Shown here piece by piece: positions 17,260 through 26,001 of a stretch of 64,000 nucleotides of DNA. The number at the start of each line of letters is the position of its first letter. Position 1 is the first letter of the stretch. The stretch comes from Flavobacterium psychrophilum DSM 3660 = ATCC 49418 (GTDB lineage Bacteria; Bacteroidota; Bacteroidia; Flavobacteriales; Flavobacteriaceae): NCBI RefSeq assembly GCF_002217405.1, contig NZ_MUHE01000007.1, forward strand, positions 1-64,000. Direction: 5' to 3'. The position numbers and the translations under genes are program-made. Below the pieces are notes generated by a model. That model was not told where the DNA came from and did no database searches. It saw only the letters and a list, made by a program, of their open reading frames with translations.

Positions 17260-18492
17260 ATGTTTTACAGCTTTTTTACCCGATATATTAATAATTTCAG
17301 AGGATTTTCGAGAGAAATTTGGATTCTTGCTATTGTAACTTTTATAAATCGTGCTGGGGTAATGGTTGTGCCTTTTTTATCGAAATATTTGAAAGAAAAC
17401 TTGCATTTTACTTACTCCGAAGTAGGTTGGATTATGGTTGGCTTTGGGGTTGGATCTGTTTGCGGTTCTTGGCTTGGTGGGAAATTATCGGACAAAATTG
17501 GTTTTTATAAAATCATGCTTTTTAGCCTTTTTGTGAGCGGAATTGTTTTAATCCTATTGCAATTTGTAAATTCTTTTTGGGGATTAGTTTTAGGATTATT
17601 TGTATTAATGGTCATTGCAGATATGTTCAGACCAGCTATGTTTGTTGCTATTGGCGCTTATGCAAAACCTGAAAATCGCACTCGGGCGTTAACTTTAGTG
17701 AGACTGGCAATAAATATTGGTTTTGCTGCCGGACCAGCACTGGGTGGATTAATAATTATGTACATAGGTTATTCTGGTCTTTTCTGGATTGATGGATCTA
17801 CTTGTATTATTTCGATTATATTATTTGGGTTATTGGTTAAAGAAAAAAAGAAATTTGTAGATCCAGAAATCGAAACGGTTACTATTGCCGAAGTAAATTC
17901 TGTTTTTCATGACAAGCCTTTTTGGATATTTTTAGTAGCTTGCCTTATTTCAGGTGTGTTATTTTTTCAATTATTTACCACCATTCCGTTGTATCATCAC
18001 GAGCAATTTAACTTAACAGAACTTCAAACAGGATTGTTGCTTACTTTAAACGGTTTAATTATTTTTTTCCTAGAAATGCCATTTGTAAGTTATATAGAGC
18101 GCAATAAAATTAGCAAACTTAAAGTATGCGGTTGGGGTTTGTTATTAATGACTATTAGTCTTTCGTTACTAATGATTAATTTTTGGTCGGGAATCTTAAT
18201 TGTAATGATGGTTTTTATGACATTTGGCGAAATGTTTGTTTTTCCGTTTTCTAATTCGTTTGCCTTAAGTCGTGCTCCAAAAGGTCATGAAGGCAGATAT
18301 ATGGCAATATTTACGATGAGTTACAGTTGTGCGCATATATTCAGTTCTAAAGCAGGGTTAGATGTTGTTTCAAATTTTGGGTACCAAAAAAACTGGTTTT
18401 TGATGACAATTCTTGGAATAATTAGCATCTTACTAATCATTTGGGTTATTAAATTAGTCGACAAAGAAAACACAAACTTAAAAAATAGTTAG
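17260..18492 (+). CDS. Major facilitator superfamily transporter
   Basis: The protein has 410 residues and about 12 transmembrane helices. The loop 2-3 motif A is visible as GSWLGGKLSDKIGFYKIM, and motif B/C-like glycines in NIGFAAGPALGGLI. The second half begins near KPFWIFLVACLISG. The overall pattern (RAGVMVVPFLSKYL at the N terminus) resembles drug/proton antiporters of the MdtH type, but the substrate cannot be assigned. It is separate from the BlaI gene that follows, which has its own operator-like sequences in the gap. Confidence 0.9.
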   Translation: MFYSFFTRYINNFRGFSREIWILAIVTFINRAGVMVVPFLSKYLKENLHFTYSEVGWIMVGFGVGSVCGSWLGGKLSDKIGFYKIMLFSLFVSGIVLILLQFVNSFWGLVLGLFVLMVIADMFRPAMFVAIGAYAKPENRTRALTLVRLAINIGFAAGPALGGLIIMYIGYSGLFWIDGSTCIISIILFGLLVKEKKKFVDPEIETVTIAEVNSVFHDKPFWIFLVACLISGVLFFQLFTTIPLYHHEQFNLTELQTGLLLTLNGLIIFFLEMPFVSYIERNKISKLKVCGWGLLLMTISLSLLMINFWSGILIVMMVFMTFGEMFVFPFSNSFALSRAPKGHEGRYMAIFTMSYSCAHIFSSKAGLDVVSNFGYQKNWFLMTILGIISILLIIWVIKLVDKENTNLKNS

Positions 18493-18494
18493 AT

Positions 18495-18533
18495 AACTAC
18501 AAAAATAGTTGTGCAACTAAAATACTAGTTGTA
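18495..18533 (+). promoter_or_regulatory. Operator-like inverted repeats before blaI-type gene
   Basis: The gap holds TAGTTG (18506), CAACTA (18514) and TAGTTG (18526), giving two overlapping inverted repeats, plus AACTAC at 18495. BlaI/MecI repressors bind TACA/TGTA-type dyads and usually repress their own operon, so this is the probable autoregulatory site. Assignment rests on position and symmetry only. Confidence 0.6.
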
Positions 18534-18557
18534 AGTTTGTGCTGTAAAATTCAGATC

Positions 18558-18917
18558 ATGCAAAAACTAACCAATAAAGAAGAAGAAGTAATGCACATTT
18601 TATGGAAGCTAAAAAAAGCCTACGTAAAAGAAGTATTGGCAGAAATTACTCAAGAAAAACCACATTACAACACCCTTTCTACCATAATACGAAACCTAGA
18701 AGAAAAAGGTTTTGTATCTTATAATGCTTACGGGAACACGCATCAATATTACCCTATTATAAGTATTGAAAATTATAGAAAGCGCTTTATGAATACTGCA
18801 ATAGATAATTATTTTGGCAGCTCATACAAAAATATGGTTTCGTTTTTTGCCGAAGAAAAAAAAATATCTGCCGACGAATTGCGTGAAATTTTAGCTATTA
18901 TAGAACAAAAAAAATAA
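18558..18917 (+). CDS. BlaI/MecI/CopY-family transcriptional repressor
   Basis: The protein has 119 residues from the ATG at 18558. An in-frame start at 18537 would add seven residues and is less likely. The winged helix domain is at 1-75 (LTNKEEEVMHILWKLKKAYV, HYNTLSTIIRNLEEKGFV), followed by a C-terminal dimerisation segment (FFAEEKKISADELREIL). It forms an operon with the M56 peptidase gene, 4 bases apart. In the bla/mec paradigm the membrane peptidase leads to inactivation of the repressor. Confidence 0.93.
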   Translation: MQKLTNKEEEVMHILWKLKKAYVKEVLAEITQEKPHYNTLSTIIRNLEEKGFVSYNAYGNTHQYYPIISIENYRKRFMNTAIDNYFGSSYKNMVSFFAEEKKISADELREILAIIEQKK

Positions 18918-18921
18918 GATT

Positions 18922-20583
18922 ATGGAAGCCTTTTTTATTTACCTAATAAAAGTAAATTCTCTAATTGTCATTTTTTATTTGGCCTATACTTTATTGGTTC
19001 AAAAAGAAACTTTTTTTAATACAAATCGTTGGTTTTTGCTATCAGGATTATTTACATCAGTATTAATTCCTTTATTTTTCATCAAAAAAATAGTTTTTAT
19101 TGAAGCACCCAAATTTGCGTCAACAAAATTTGCATCAATAAAAAATGCGACCATTAATCCTATAATCGAAATTGAGGAATCTATAAATTGGCACAACATA
19201 CTACTAATTGCCTATAGTTTTATTTCGATTATTCTTTTATTAAAAATAGCCTCAGAATTAATCTCCTTCTTCAAATTAATAAAAAACAAGAAAAGAACTA
19301 TAAATAAGCCCTTTACAATGGTTGATATAAATGAGAACATAAATCCGTTTTCATTTTTCAAATATATCGTATTTAATTCTGCCAAATATTCAAACTCAGA
19401 ATTAGATAATATTTTAAACCACGAGAAAGTACATAGTAAAGAGAAACATTCGGCAGATATATTAATTGCCAAAGTTTTTTGTACCTTTTTCTGGTTCAAT
19501 CCGTTTGTTTGGTTGTACAAAAAAGCCATCATTCAAAACCTAGAATATATTGCCGACCAAAAAGCAATACAAAACATAGAAGATAAAAAAGCGTATCAAA
19601 TGACGCTTTTAAAAGTAGTTACTGATCACAACTGCTTGTCGATTACCAACTCATTTTATCAATCATTAATCAAAAAACGAATTGTTATGTTAAACAAAAA
19701 TCAATCAAAACAGAAAAAAATTTGGAAATACGCACTGGTAATTCCTGCATTAGTCGCCTTTGTGATTTTCTTTCAGGTGAAAGTTATTGCGCAAGAAAAA
19801 TTAGAAAATGGTACTTTGACCACATTAAGAACAGATGGAATAACAGAAATGATTATCGATAAAAATTCGACCGATTCCGATATTAAAAAAGATTGCGATG
19901 CACTAAAAAAAGTATTCAATGTAGATTTGAAAGTCACAATTATTAAAAGAAATAAAAAAGGCGAAATTACTGCAATTTCTATTACTGCCAATGACCACAA
20001 AGGATCAACTAGCACTCATGATGTAACAAGTGACCAAGCCATAACTCCTTTTAAATTTTCTATGAGAAGAGATTTAAATGGCAAAGGAGAATTCAGATTT
20101 TATGATGAAACAGATACATCAAAATATGAAACAATTGCAAAAGAAGAAAATAATTCAGACGAATATCCAACTCCGCCAACTCCTCCAGATGGACCAGATA
20201 TGAGCAATATGCCATCGCCTCCAGCTGCACCAAATTTTCCGCCACCGCCAACTGTTAGGTTTCCAAAAAACCCAAATGATAAAAAGGCAATTAAAAAATA
20301 TGAGGCCGAAATGGAAAAATATTCAACAAACTGGGAAAGTACTGAAATAAAAAAATACGAAGCTGATATGGCAGCCTACGAAAAAGCAATAGAAGCTTAC
20401 CAGCCAGATATGACTGAATATGAAGCTAAAATGGAAAAATATGAAATGGAAATGGAAGCCTATCAAGAAAAAATAAATGATTACCAAGAAAAAATAAGAG
20501 ACGAAAAACAAGATAAACTAGACGCTAGTAGAGATAAAATCGAGATTCGAAAAAAAATATTAATCAAACAAAAAAAGAGATAA
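18922..20583 (+). CDS. BlaR1-like M56 membrane metallopeptidase with charged C-terminal tail
   Basis: The protein has 553 residues. Hydrophobic helices lie at about 5-25, 38-58, 91-112, 180-198 and 269-288. The zinc site HEKVH is at 167-171 with the downstream glutamate in LEYIADQKA (Glu208). No beta-lactam-binding serine domain is present. After the last helix comes a domain of about 80 residues with a TDGITEM beta motif. A proline-rich linker follows (about 415-450, PTPPTPPDGPDMSN), and then a Lys/Glu/Tyr-rich repetitive tail (about 455-553) built on YEAEMEKY-like units that should form a coiled coil. The signal it senses is unknown. It is paired with the BlaI-type repressor just upstream. 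Confidence 0.88.
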   Translation: MEAFFIYLIKVNSLIVIFYLAYTLLVQKETFFNTNRWFLLSGLFTSVLIPLFFIKKIVFIEAPKFASTKFASIKNATINPIIEIEESINWHNILLIAYSFISIILLLKIASELISFFKLIKNKKRTINKPFTMVDINENINPFSFFKYIVFNSAKYSNSELDNILNHEKVHSKEKHSADILIAKVFCTFFWFNPFVWLYKKAIIQNLEYIADQKAIQNIEDKKAYQMTLLKVVTDHNCLSITNSFYQSLIKKRIVMLNKNQSKQKKIWKYALVIPALVAFVIFFQVKVIAQEKLENGTLTTLRTDGITEMIIDKNSTDSDIKKDCDALKKVFNVDLKVTIIKRNKKGEITAISITANDHKGSTSTHDVTSDQAITPFKFSMRRDLNGKGEFRFYDETDTSKYETIAKEENNSDEYPTPPTPPDGPDMSNMPSPPAAPNFPPPPTVRFPKNPNDKKAIKKYEAEMEKYSTNWESTEIKKYEADMAAYEKAIEAYQPDMTEYEAKMEKYEMEMEAYQEKINDYQEKIRDEKQDKLDASRDKIEIRKKILIKQKKR

Positions 20584-20635
20584 ACATAGTAGCTGCTTTT
20601 TTTTAGCAATTAAATTCAAAATGTACCTAATAATA

Positions 20636-20664
20636 AATGCTTTCAAAATTGGAAGCATTTTTAT
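20636..20664 (+). terminator. Intrinsic terminator after the BlaI-M56 operon
   Basis: AAATGCTT and AAGCATTTTT form a stem around TCAAAATTGG. A T-rich tail follows. Confidence 0.75.
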
Positions 20665-20698
20665 TATATAAATATTTTAAATAAATGTATAAATAAAC

Positions 20699-20706
20699 TA
20701 ATTTTG
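20699..20706 (+). promoter_or_regulatory. -7 promoter box of ruvX, TAATTTTG
   Basis: A perfect TAnnTTTG box ends only 9 bases before the ruvX ATG, so the transcript would have almost no leader. The alternative TTG start at 20704 lies inside the box. Confidence 0.5.
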
Positions 20707-20715
20707 CCAAAAAAA

Positions 20716-21129
20716 ATGCCAAGAATTCTCGCCATCGATTACGGACAAAAACGCACAGGAATTGCCATTACTGACGAAATGCAAATTATAGCCTCAGGAC
20801 TTACAACAATTGCTTCAGAAACGTCGATAGCATTTCTAAGAGATTATTTTACCAAAGAAAAAGTAGAAAAAGTACTCATAGGCGAACCCAAACAAATGAA
20901 TGGCGAACCATCGCAAAGTACAGATATTATCGAAAAATTTGTAACCAAATTTAAAAATAATTTTCCAGATATGGCAATAGAAAGAGTAGATGAACGTTTT
21001 ACATCAAAAATGGCATTTCAAACCATGATTGACAGCGGACTTAAAAAGAAACAACGCCAAAATAAAGCATTGGTAGACGAGATTTCGGCAACTATAATGC
21101 TTCAAGACTATTTAACTCGAAAAATATAA
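20716..21129 (+). CDS. ruvX: Holliday junction resolvase-like RuvX (YqgF)
   Basis: The protein has 137 residues from the ATG at 20716. The RNase H-like fold is shown by the first acidic residue in ILAIDYGQKRTGIAITD, the strand KVLIGEPKQMNGEPS, the basic VDERFTSKMA and the final acidic VDEISATIMLQDYL. The family acts in pre-16S rRNA processing and may resolve recombination junctions. The gene precedes mqo and def on the same strand. Confidence 0.93.
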   Translation: MPRILAIDYGQKRTGIAITDEMQIIASGLTTIASETSIAFLRDYFTKEKVEKVLIGEPKQMNGEPSQSTDIIEKFVTKFKNNFPDMAIERVDERFTSKMAFQTMIDSGLKKKQRQNKALVDEISATIMLQDYLTRKI

Positions 21130-21240
21130 TAAGAATATTAATGGCAAATTTTTAAAATTAGTATTCTAAATCATAACCCCTTTGTTTCATTTAAAATAAA
21201 TTTTAATAAAAAAATAAATTTTCAATCCAACACCAAAAAA

Positions 21241-22731
21241 ATGGCTAGACAAAAAATAGAATCCGATATTGTGCTAATAGGTGCAGGAATTATGAGTGCT
21301 ACATTAGGATTGTTGCTCAAAGAATTAAATCCCAAACTAAAAATAGAAATTTTCGAACGGCTAGATATTGCAGCAGCCGAAAGTTCTGATGCTTGGAACA
21401 ATGCAGGAACAGGTCACGCCGCGTTTTGCGAACTAAACTACACACCAGAACTCGAAGATGGAACCATCGAAACAAAAAAAGCACTAAAAATATCGGAAGC
21501 CTTTGAAGTGTCAAGACAACTTTGGACTTATTTAGTTGAAAAAGGATTGCTTCAAAATCCAGAAAACTTCATCAAAAGTGTACCACACATGAGTCTTGTT
21601 TGGGGCAATGATAATGTAGAATATTTAAGAAAAAGATTCGAAGCTTTGCAACAATTTCACCTCTTTAAAACAATGGAATTTTCTGATAATATAGAAAAAA
21701 TTAAAGAATGGGCACCACTTGTTATGGAAAACAGAAACAGCAAAGACAAAATTGCTGCCACATCGATGAAATTAGGAACAGATGTTAATTTTGGAACATT
21801 AACCCGAAATATGTTCAAATACCTAGAAACATTAGAAGGTGTTACCATGCATTTTAATCATGATGTTTACGGCTTAAAAAAACGTGAAGACGGTCGTTGG
21901 AGAGCAAAAGTAAAAAATATTGCAACTGGCGAAAAGAAAAAAATATTCGCACCATTTGTATTTATTGGTGCTGGTGGTGGCTCTTTATTATTATTAGAAA
22001 AAGCCAATATTCCAGAAGGCCAAGGTTTTGGCGGTTTTCCAGTAAGCGGACAATGGCTAAAATGTACCAATCCAGAAGTCATCCAGAAGCATAGCGCAAA
22101 AGTGTACGGAAAAGCATCGGTTGGCGCACCACCTATGTCTGTGCCGCATATAGACACCCGCATGATTGATGGTAAAAAAGCATTACTTTTTGGCCCTTAT
22201 GCTGGTTTTTCGACTAAATTTTTAAAAAATGGTTCTTATTTTGATTTAATAAAATCGATAGAATTTAGCAACATCAAACCAATGCTTGGTGCTGGAGTAA
22301 AAAACATTCCACTTACAAAATACCTAATAGAACAAGTCATTCAATCATCGGACGACAGACTAAAAGCACTAAAAGAATACGTCCCATCGGCCAAGAAAGA
22401 AGATTGGGTACTCGAAAATGCTGGACAACGTGTACAAGTTATTAAAAAAGACAAAGACGGGCATGGCATTCTCGAATTTGGTACAGAAGTAGTTACTGCT
22501 CATGATGGTTCGTTAGCCGTTTTACTTGGTGCATCACCAGGCGCATCAACAGCGGTGCAAATCATGGTAGACTTAATTACAAAATGTTTTCCAGAAGAAG
22601 TAAAAACAACAATTTGGCAAAACAAACTCAAAGAAATGATTCCTTCTTACGGACAATCATTAAACGAAAACACTGTTTTATGCGACCAAATTAGAGCAAA
22701 AACAAACGAAATACTAAAATTGAAAGTTTAA
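21241..22731 (+). CDS. mqo: Malate:quinone oxidoreductase
   Basis: The 496-residue FAD-dependent, membrane-associated enzyme oxidises malate to oxaloacetate and passes electrons to quinone. It replaces or complements malate dehydrogenase in the TCA cycle. The N-terminal FAD fold is DIVLIGAGIMSATLG. The family signature SSDAWNNAGTGHAAFCELNY is intact. Other Mqo landmarks are GTDVNFGTLTR, FIGAGGGSLLLLEKA, GPYAGFSTKFLK and LGASPGASTAV. Length is normal. It interrupts the ruvX-def neighbourhood. Confidence 0.96.
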   Translation: MARQKIESDIVLIGAGIMSATLGLLLKELNPKLKIEIFERLDIAAAESSDAWNNAGTGHAAFCELNYTPELEDGTIETKKALKISEAFEVSRQLWTYLVEKGLLQNPENFIKSVPHMSLVWGNDNVEYLRKRFEALQQFHLFKTMEFSDNIEKIKEWAPLVMENRNSKDKIAATSMKLGTDVNFGTLTRNMFKYLETLEGVTMHFNHDVYGLKKREDGRWRAKVKNIATGEKKKIFAPFVFIGAGGGSLLLLEKANIPEGQGFGGFPVSGQWLKCTNPEVIQKHSAKVYGKASVGAPPMSVPHIDTRMIDGKKALLFGPYAGFSTKFLKNGSYFDLIKSIEFSNIKPMLGAGVKNIPLTKYLIEQVIQSSDDRLKALKEYVPSAKKEDWVLENAGQRVQVIKKDKDGHGILEFGTEVVTAHDGSLAVLLGASPGASTAVQIMVDLITKCFPEEVKTTIWQNKLKEMIPSYGQSLNENTVLCDQIRAKTNEILKLKV

Positions 22732-22867
22732 AATAAATACCATGAGTTATCAACAACCATAATAAATGAGCCTAACTTAAATAGAGTTATGTGGTTCAAA
22801 AAAAACACTTAAAATTCAGAATTATTTGACAAAATTAGTAAAATTCGTGTTTTATTTTGTTAAGTTT

Positions 22868-22899
22868 TGTAACTATCATTTTAAATTATTTACTTTTGC
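22868..22899 (+). promoter_or_regulatory. Promoter of def: TTG-N21-TACTTTTG
   Basis: A TTG at 22868-22870 and a TAnnTTTG box at 22892-22899 lie 21 bases before the def ATG. Confidence 0.6.
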
Positions 22900-22920
22900 A
22901 CATTATATAATATATTCAGA

Positions 22921-23505
22921 ATGATTTTACCAATTGTAGGTTACGGCGATCCAGTTTTACGCAAAGTATGCGAAGAAATTACCAAAGATTACATTAATCT
23001 AGAAGAAACCATTGCAAACATGTACGAAACCATGTACAACGCTTGCGGTGTGGGATTGGCTGCGCCACAGGTTGGACTTCCTATCCGTTTGTTTATTGTA
23101 GATGCGGATCCGTTTAGCGATAGCGACGACATTTCAAAAGAAGAAGCAGCCGCACTAAAAGGATTTAAGAAAACTTTTATAAACGCCAAAATGCTTAAAG
23201 AAGAAGGCGAAGAATGGAGTTTTAACGAAGGTTGCCTTAGCATTCCTGATGTTCGGGAGGATGTGTACAGAAATCCAAACATCACAATCGAATATTACGA
23301 CGAAAACTTTAACAAGAAAACAGAAGAATATAACGGACTCATTGCTAGAGTAATTCAGCACGAATACGACCATATTGAAGGGGTTTTGTTTACCGATAAA
23401 ATTACAGTCTTCAAAAAGCAATTCATCAAAAAGAAACTACAAAATATCATGGAAGGCAAAGCACGTCCTGATTACAGAATGAAATTAGTACCAAAAAAAA
23501 GATAG
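22921..23505 (+). CDS. def: Peptide deformylase
   Basis: The 194-residue metalloenzyme removes the formyl group from nascent protein N termini. All three motifs are present: GVGLAAPQVG (Gln50), EGCLSIP (metal ligand Cys105) and QHEYDH (His147, Glu148, His151). An insertion of about 15 acidic residues (DSDDISKEEAAALKG) after motif 1 is seen in Bacteroidota enzymes. DUF5606 and mazG follow on the same strand, the conserved flavobacterial order. Confidence 0.97.
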   Translation: MILPIVGYGDPVLRKVCEEITKDYINLEETIANMYETMYNACGVGLAAPQVGLPIRLFIVDADPFSDSDDISKEEAAALKGFKKTFINAKMLKEEGEEWSFNEGCLSIPDVREDVYRNPNITIEYYDENFNKKTEEYNGLIARVIQHEYDHIEGVLFTDKITVFKKQFIKKKLQNIMEGKARPDYRMKLVPKKR

Positions 23506-23571
23506 GTTTTAATAAATAATTTATTAATTTCGATTTTTACAAATTAACGATTCAACGATTAAACAATAAAA

Positions 23572-24111
23572 ATGAATTTAGAAAAAATATTAGCGATCTC
23601 TGGAAAACCAGGATTATACGCTCTAAAAGTACAAACAAGAACTGGTTTCGTTGCCGAATCTTTTATAGACGGAAAAAGAATAACAGTAGGTTTACGTAGT
23701 AATGTAAGTTTATTATCGGAAGTTTCTATATACACAACTAGCGACGAAAAACCATTAGTAGATGTAATGAGAAATATTGCTAAAAAAGAAAATAACGGAC
23801 CAACACCTGTCTTTAAAGACGACAAAGTACAATTAGCCGCTTATTTCTTAGAAGTACTTCCAGATTACGATCAGGAACGAGTATATGGGTCAGATATTAA
23901 AAAAGTATTAAACTGGTATAACATTTTGCAAGCAAGAGGATTAGTTTCTTCTGAAGAATCTCAAATAACTGAAGAAAAAACAGAAAAAGTAGTTGTATCT
24001 ACCGAAGCAAAACCAGCAAAAGCGACAAAAACAGTAGCTCCAAAAAATGCAGGAATGGCTGCTGCCAAAAAGGCTCCAGCTCAAAAAGCGACCAAGTCAA
24101 CAAAGAAATAA
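23572..24111 (+). CDS. DUF5606 protein with Lys/Ala-rich tail
   Basis: The protein has 179 residues. The N-terminal 135 residues match the DUF5606/DUF6852 type (MNLEKILAISGKPGLYALK, RITVGLRSNVSLLSEVSIYT, SDIKKVLNWYNIL). The last 45 residues are low-complexity and rich in Lys, Ala, Thr and Pro (KNAGMAAAKKAPAQKATKS), like histone H1 tails of Bacteroidota DNA-binding proteins. A nucleic-acid-binding role is only an inference. It sits between def and mazG. Confidence 0.85.
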   Translation: MNLEKILAISGKPGLYALKVQTRTGFVAESFIDGKRITVGLRSNVSLLSEVSIYTTSDEKPLVDVMRNIAKKENNGPTPVFKDDKVQLAAYFLEVLPDYDQERVYGSDIKKVLNWYNILQARGLVSSEESQITEEKTEKVVVSTEAKPAKATKTVAPKNAGMAAAKKAPAQKATKSTKK

Positions 24112-24129
24112 ACTTAGTCATAATACCTT

Positions 24130-24190
24130 AAAGTCGAAAGTCATAAAGTCTCAAAATATTTTAGACCTTATGACTTTCGACTTTTTACTT
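24130..24190. terminator. Long hairpin between DUF5606 and mazG
   Basis: AAGTCGAAAGTCATAAAGTCT pairs almost perfectly with AGACCTTATGACTTTCGACTT and is followed by a T run. With 21-base arms it is longer than an ordinary terminator. Confidence 0.85.
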
Positions 24191-24209
24191 TAAGACATTT
24201 TAACATAAA

Positions 24210-24983
24210 ATGAATAACCGACAACAACAACTCGACGCTTTCAATCGATTACTCGATGTAATGAACGAATTACGTGAAAAATGCCCTTGGGACAAAAAGC
24301 AAACCCTACAAACTTTGCGCCATCTAACTATCGAAGAAACCTACGAATTAGGTGATGCAATTTTAGATAATGACTTAAAAGAAGTTAAAAACGAATTGGG
24401 AGATTTGTTGCTACATATCGTTTTTTATGCCAAAATAGGCAGCGAAACCAATAGCTTCGATATAGGCAATGTTGCTAATGATATTTGCGAAAAACTCATA
24501 CACCGCCATCCGCATATTTACGGAGATGTTGTGGTAAAAAACGAGGAAGAAGTAAAACAAAATTGGGAAAAACTAAAACTTAAAGAAGGAAAAAAATCAG
24601 TATTAGAAGGTGTTCCCAAAAGTTTACCCGCATTAGTTAAAGCTTCTAGAATTCAGGATAAAGTAAAAGGAGTTGGTTTCGATTGGGAAGAGCCACATCA
24701 GGTTTGGGACAAAGTTCAAGAAGAATTACAAGAATTACAAGTTGAAGTTGAAGCAGGAAATCAGGACAAAATAGAAGCCGAATTTGGAGATGTTTTATTT
24801 TCAATGATAAATTATGCCCGCTTTCTGAACATTAATCCCGAAGATGCTCTAGAAAGAACCAATAAAAAATTCATAAAACGTTTTCAGTATTTAGAAAGTA
24901 AGGCTGGCGAATTAGGCAAAAATTTAGCAGAAATGACATTGGCAGAAATGGATGTTTTTTGGGAAGAAGCAAAGAGATTGTAG
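24210..24983 (+). CDS. mazG: Nucleoside triphosphate pyrophosphohydrolase MazG
   Basis: The 257-residue tandem-domain enzyme hydrolyses NTPs to NMP and pyrophosphate. The first domain has CPWDKKQTLQTLRHLTIEE and the ELGDAILDN / ELGDLLLHIVFYAK acidic motifs. The second domain has VQEELQELQVEVE and EAEFGDVLFSMINYAR. The linker KLKEGKKSVLEGVPKSLPAL is family-typical. It differs from the single-domain MazG-like protein at 13194. Confidence 0.95.
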   Translation: MNNRQQQLDAFNRLLDVMNELREKCPWDKKQTLQTLRHLTIEETYELGDAILDNDLKEVKNELGDLLLHIVFYAKIGSETNSFDIGNVANDICEKLIHRHPHIYGDVVVKNEEEVKQNWEKLKLKEGKKSVLEGVPKSLPALVKASRIQDKVKGVGFDWEEPHQVWDKVQEELQELQVEVEAGNQDKIEAEFGDVLFSMINYARFLNINPEDALERTNKKFIKRFQYLESKAGELGKNLAEMTLAEMDVFWEEAKRL

Positions 24984-25056
24984 GTTACAGCTTTAGGTTT
25001 TTAATATTCTCATCGAAATTACCACACTCCATAGAGAAAATAAGAATTAACTAGAT

Positions 25057-25848
25057 ATGAAAAAAATAATATTAGTGCTGTTTTTTATTAACTTATATTC
25101 TTTTGCACAAGAAAAAGATTTTGTTTTAGGTAAAATTGAAACCCTAAATTCCTTAGAATTAAACGAAATTAGAACCATAAACATCTATTTGCCATAAGGT
25201 TACAACAAAGAAGAGAATTACCCCGTAATTTATTTACTTGATGGTTCTGCTCATGAAGATTTTATTCACATCGTAGGTTTAGTACAATATTGTAACTTCG
25301 AATGGATAAAATTACTCCCAAAATCTATTGTTGTAGGAATAGAAAATGTAGATAGAAAAAGAGATTTTACCTATCCCACAACAGTAGAAAAAGACAAAAA
25401 AGAGTACCCAACAACTGGAGGCTCTAAAAAATTTATTTCATTTATAGAAAAAGAGGTTCAACCATTTATTGAAAATAAATACAAAACTACGACTTCAAAA
25501 ACTATAATTGGTCAATCGCTAGGCGGATTATTAGCAACCGAAATTTTGTTTAAAAAACCAGATTTATTTTCAAATTACATCATCATAAGTCCAAGTTTGT
25601 GGTGGGACAAAGAATCATTGCTTAAACAAGCATCTGTTTTTTTAGACTCCCACTTTAATCAGAAAACTACAATTTTTATAGGCGTAGGAAATGAAGGGAA
25701 AATTATGATAAACGACGCTGAAAATTTATTTGAAATCATAAAAAACAAACCAATGGTTAATGCTAAATATAATTATTTTTCTAAAAAAAAGCATGGCGAT
25801 ATTTTGCATACAGCAGTTTTTAAAGCTTTCGAAGTTTTAAAATTATAA
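25057..25848 (+). pseudogene. Esterase (alpha/beta-hydrolase, IroE/EstD-like) broken by an in-frame TAA
   Basis: From the ATG at 25057 the frame codes a signal peptide (ends NLYSFAQ) and continues as an esterase. At codon 47 (25195-25197) it meets TAA in the context INIYLP-stop-GYNKEENYPV. The remaining 216 codons to 25848 are open in the same frame. They include YLLDGSAHEDF, the nucleophile motif IIGQSLGGLLATE, SPSLWWDKE and the final catalytic histidine in KKHGDILH. Family members usually have LPEGY, so one G-to-T change (GAA to TAA) explains the stop. The family includes enterobactin esterase-like hydrolases. Possibilities are a recent pseudogene or a sequencing error. Confidence 0.85.
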
Positions 25849-25923
25849 TCATAAAAACAGCATATTAAGCAGTAATTTTTACTTCTGTAAACTATACAAA
25901 AATAGCCCGACTAATAAAATCAT

Positions 25924-25950
25924 TGCAAAAAAAAGATGCTTTTTTTTGCA
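25924..25950 (+). terminator. Perfect hairpin of A8/T8 arms, possible terminator
   Basis: TGCAAAAAAAA, loop GATGC, TTTTTTTTGCA forms a perfect 11-base stem 75 bases after the broken esterase. It may terminate that transcript, although there is no separate T run. Confidence 0.45.
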
Positions 25951-26001
25951 GTAGCATTGGCTAGTTACCCGCAAGTAAACTAAGTAAAAAAAGTACCCTC
26001 A

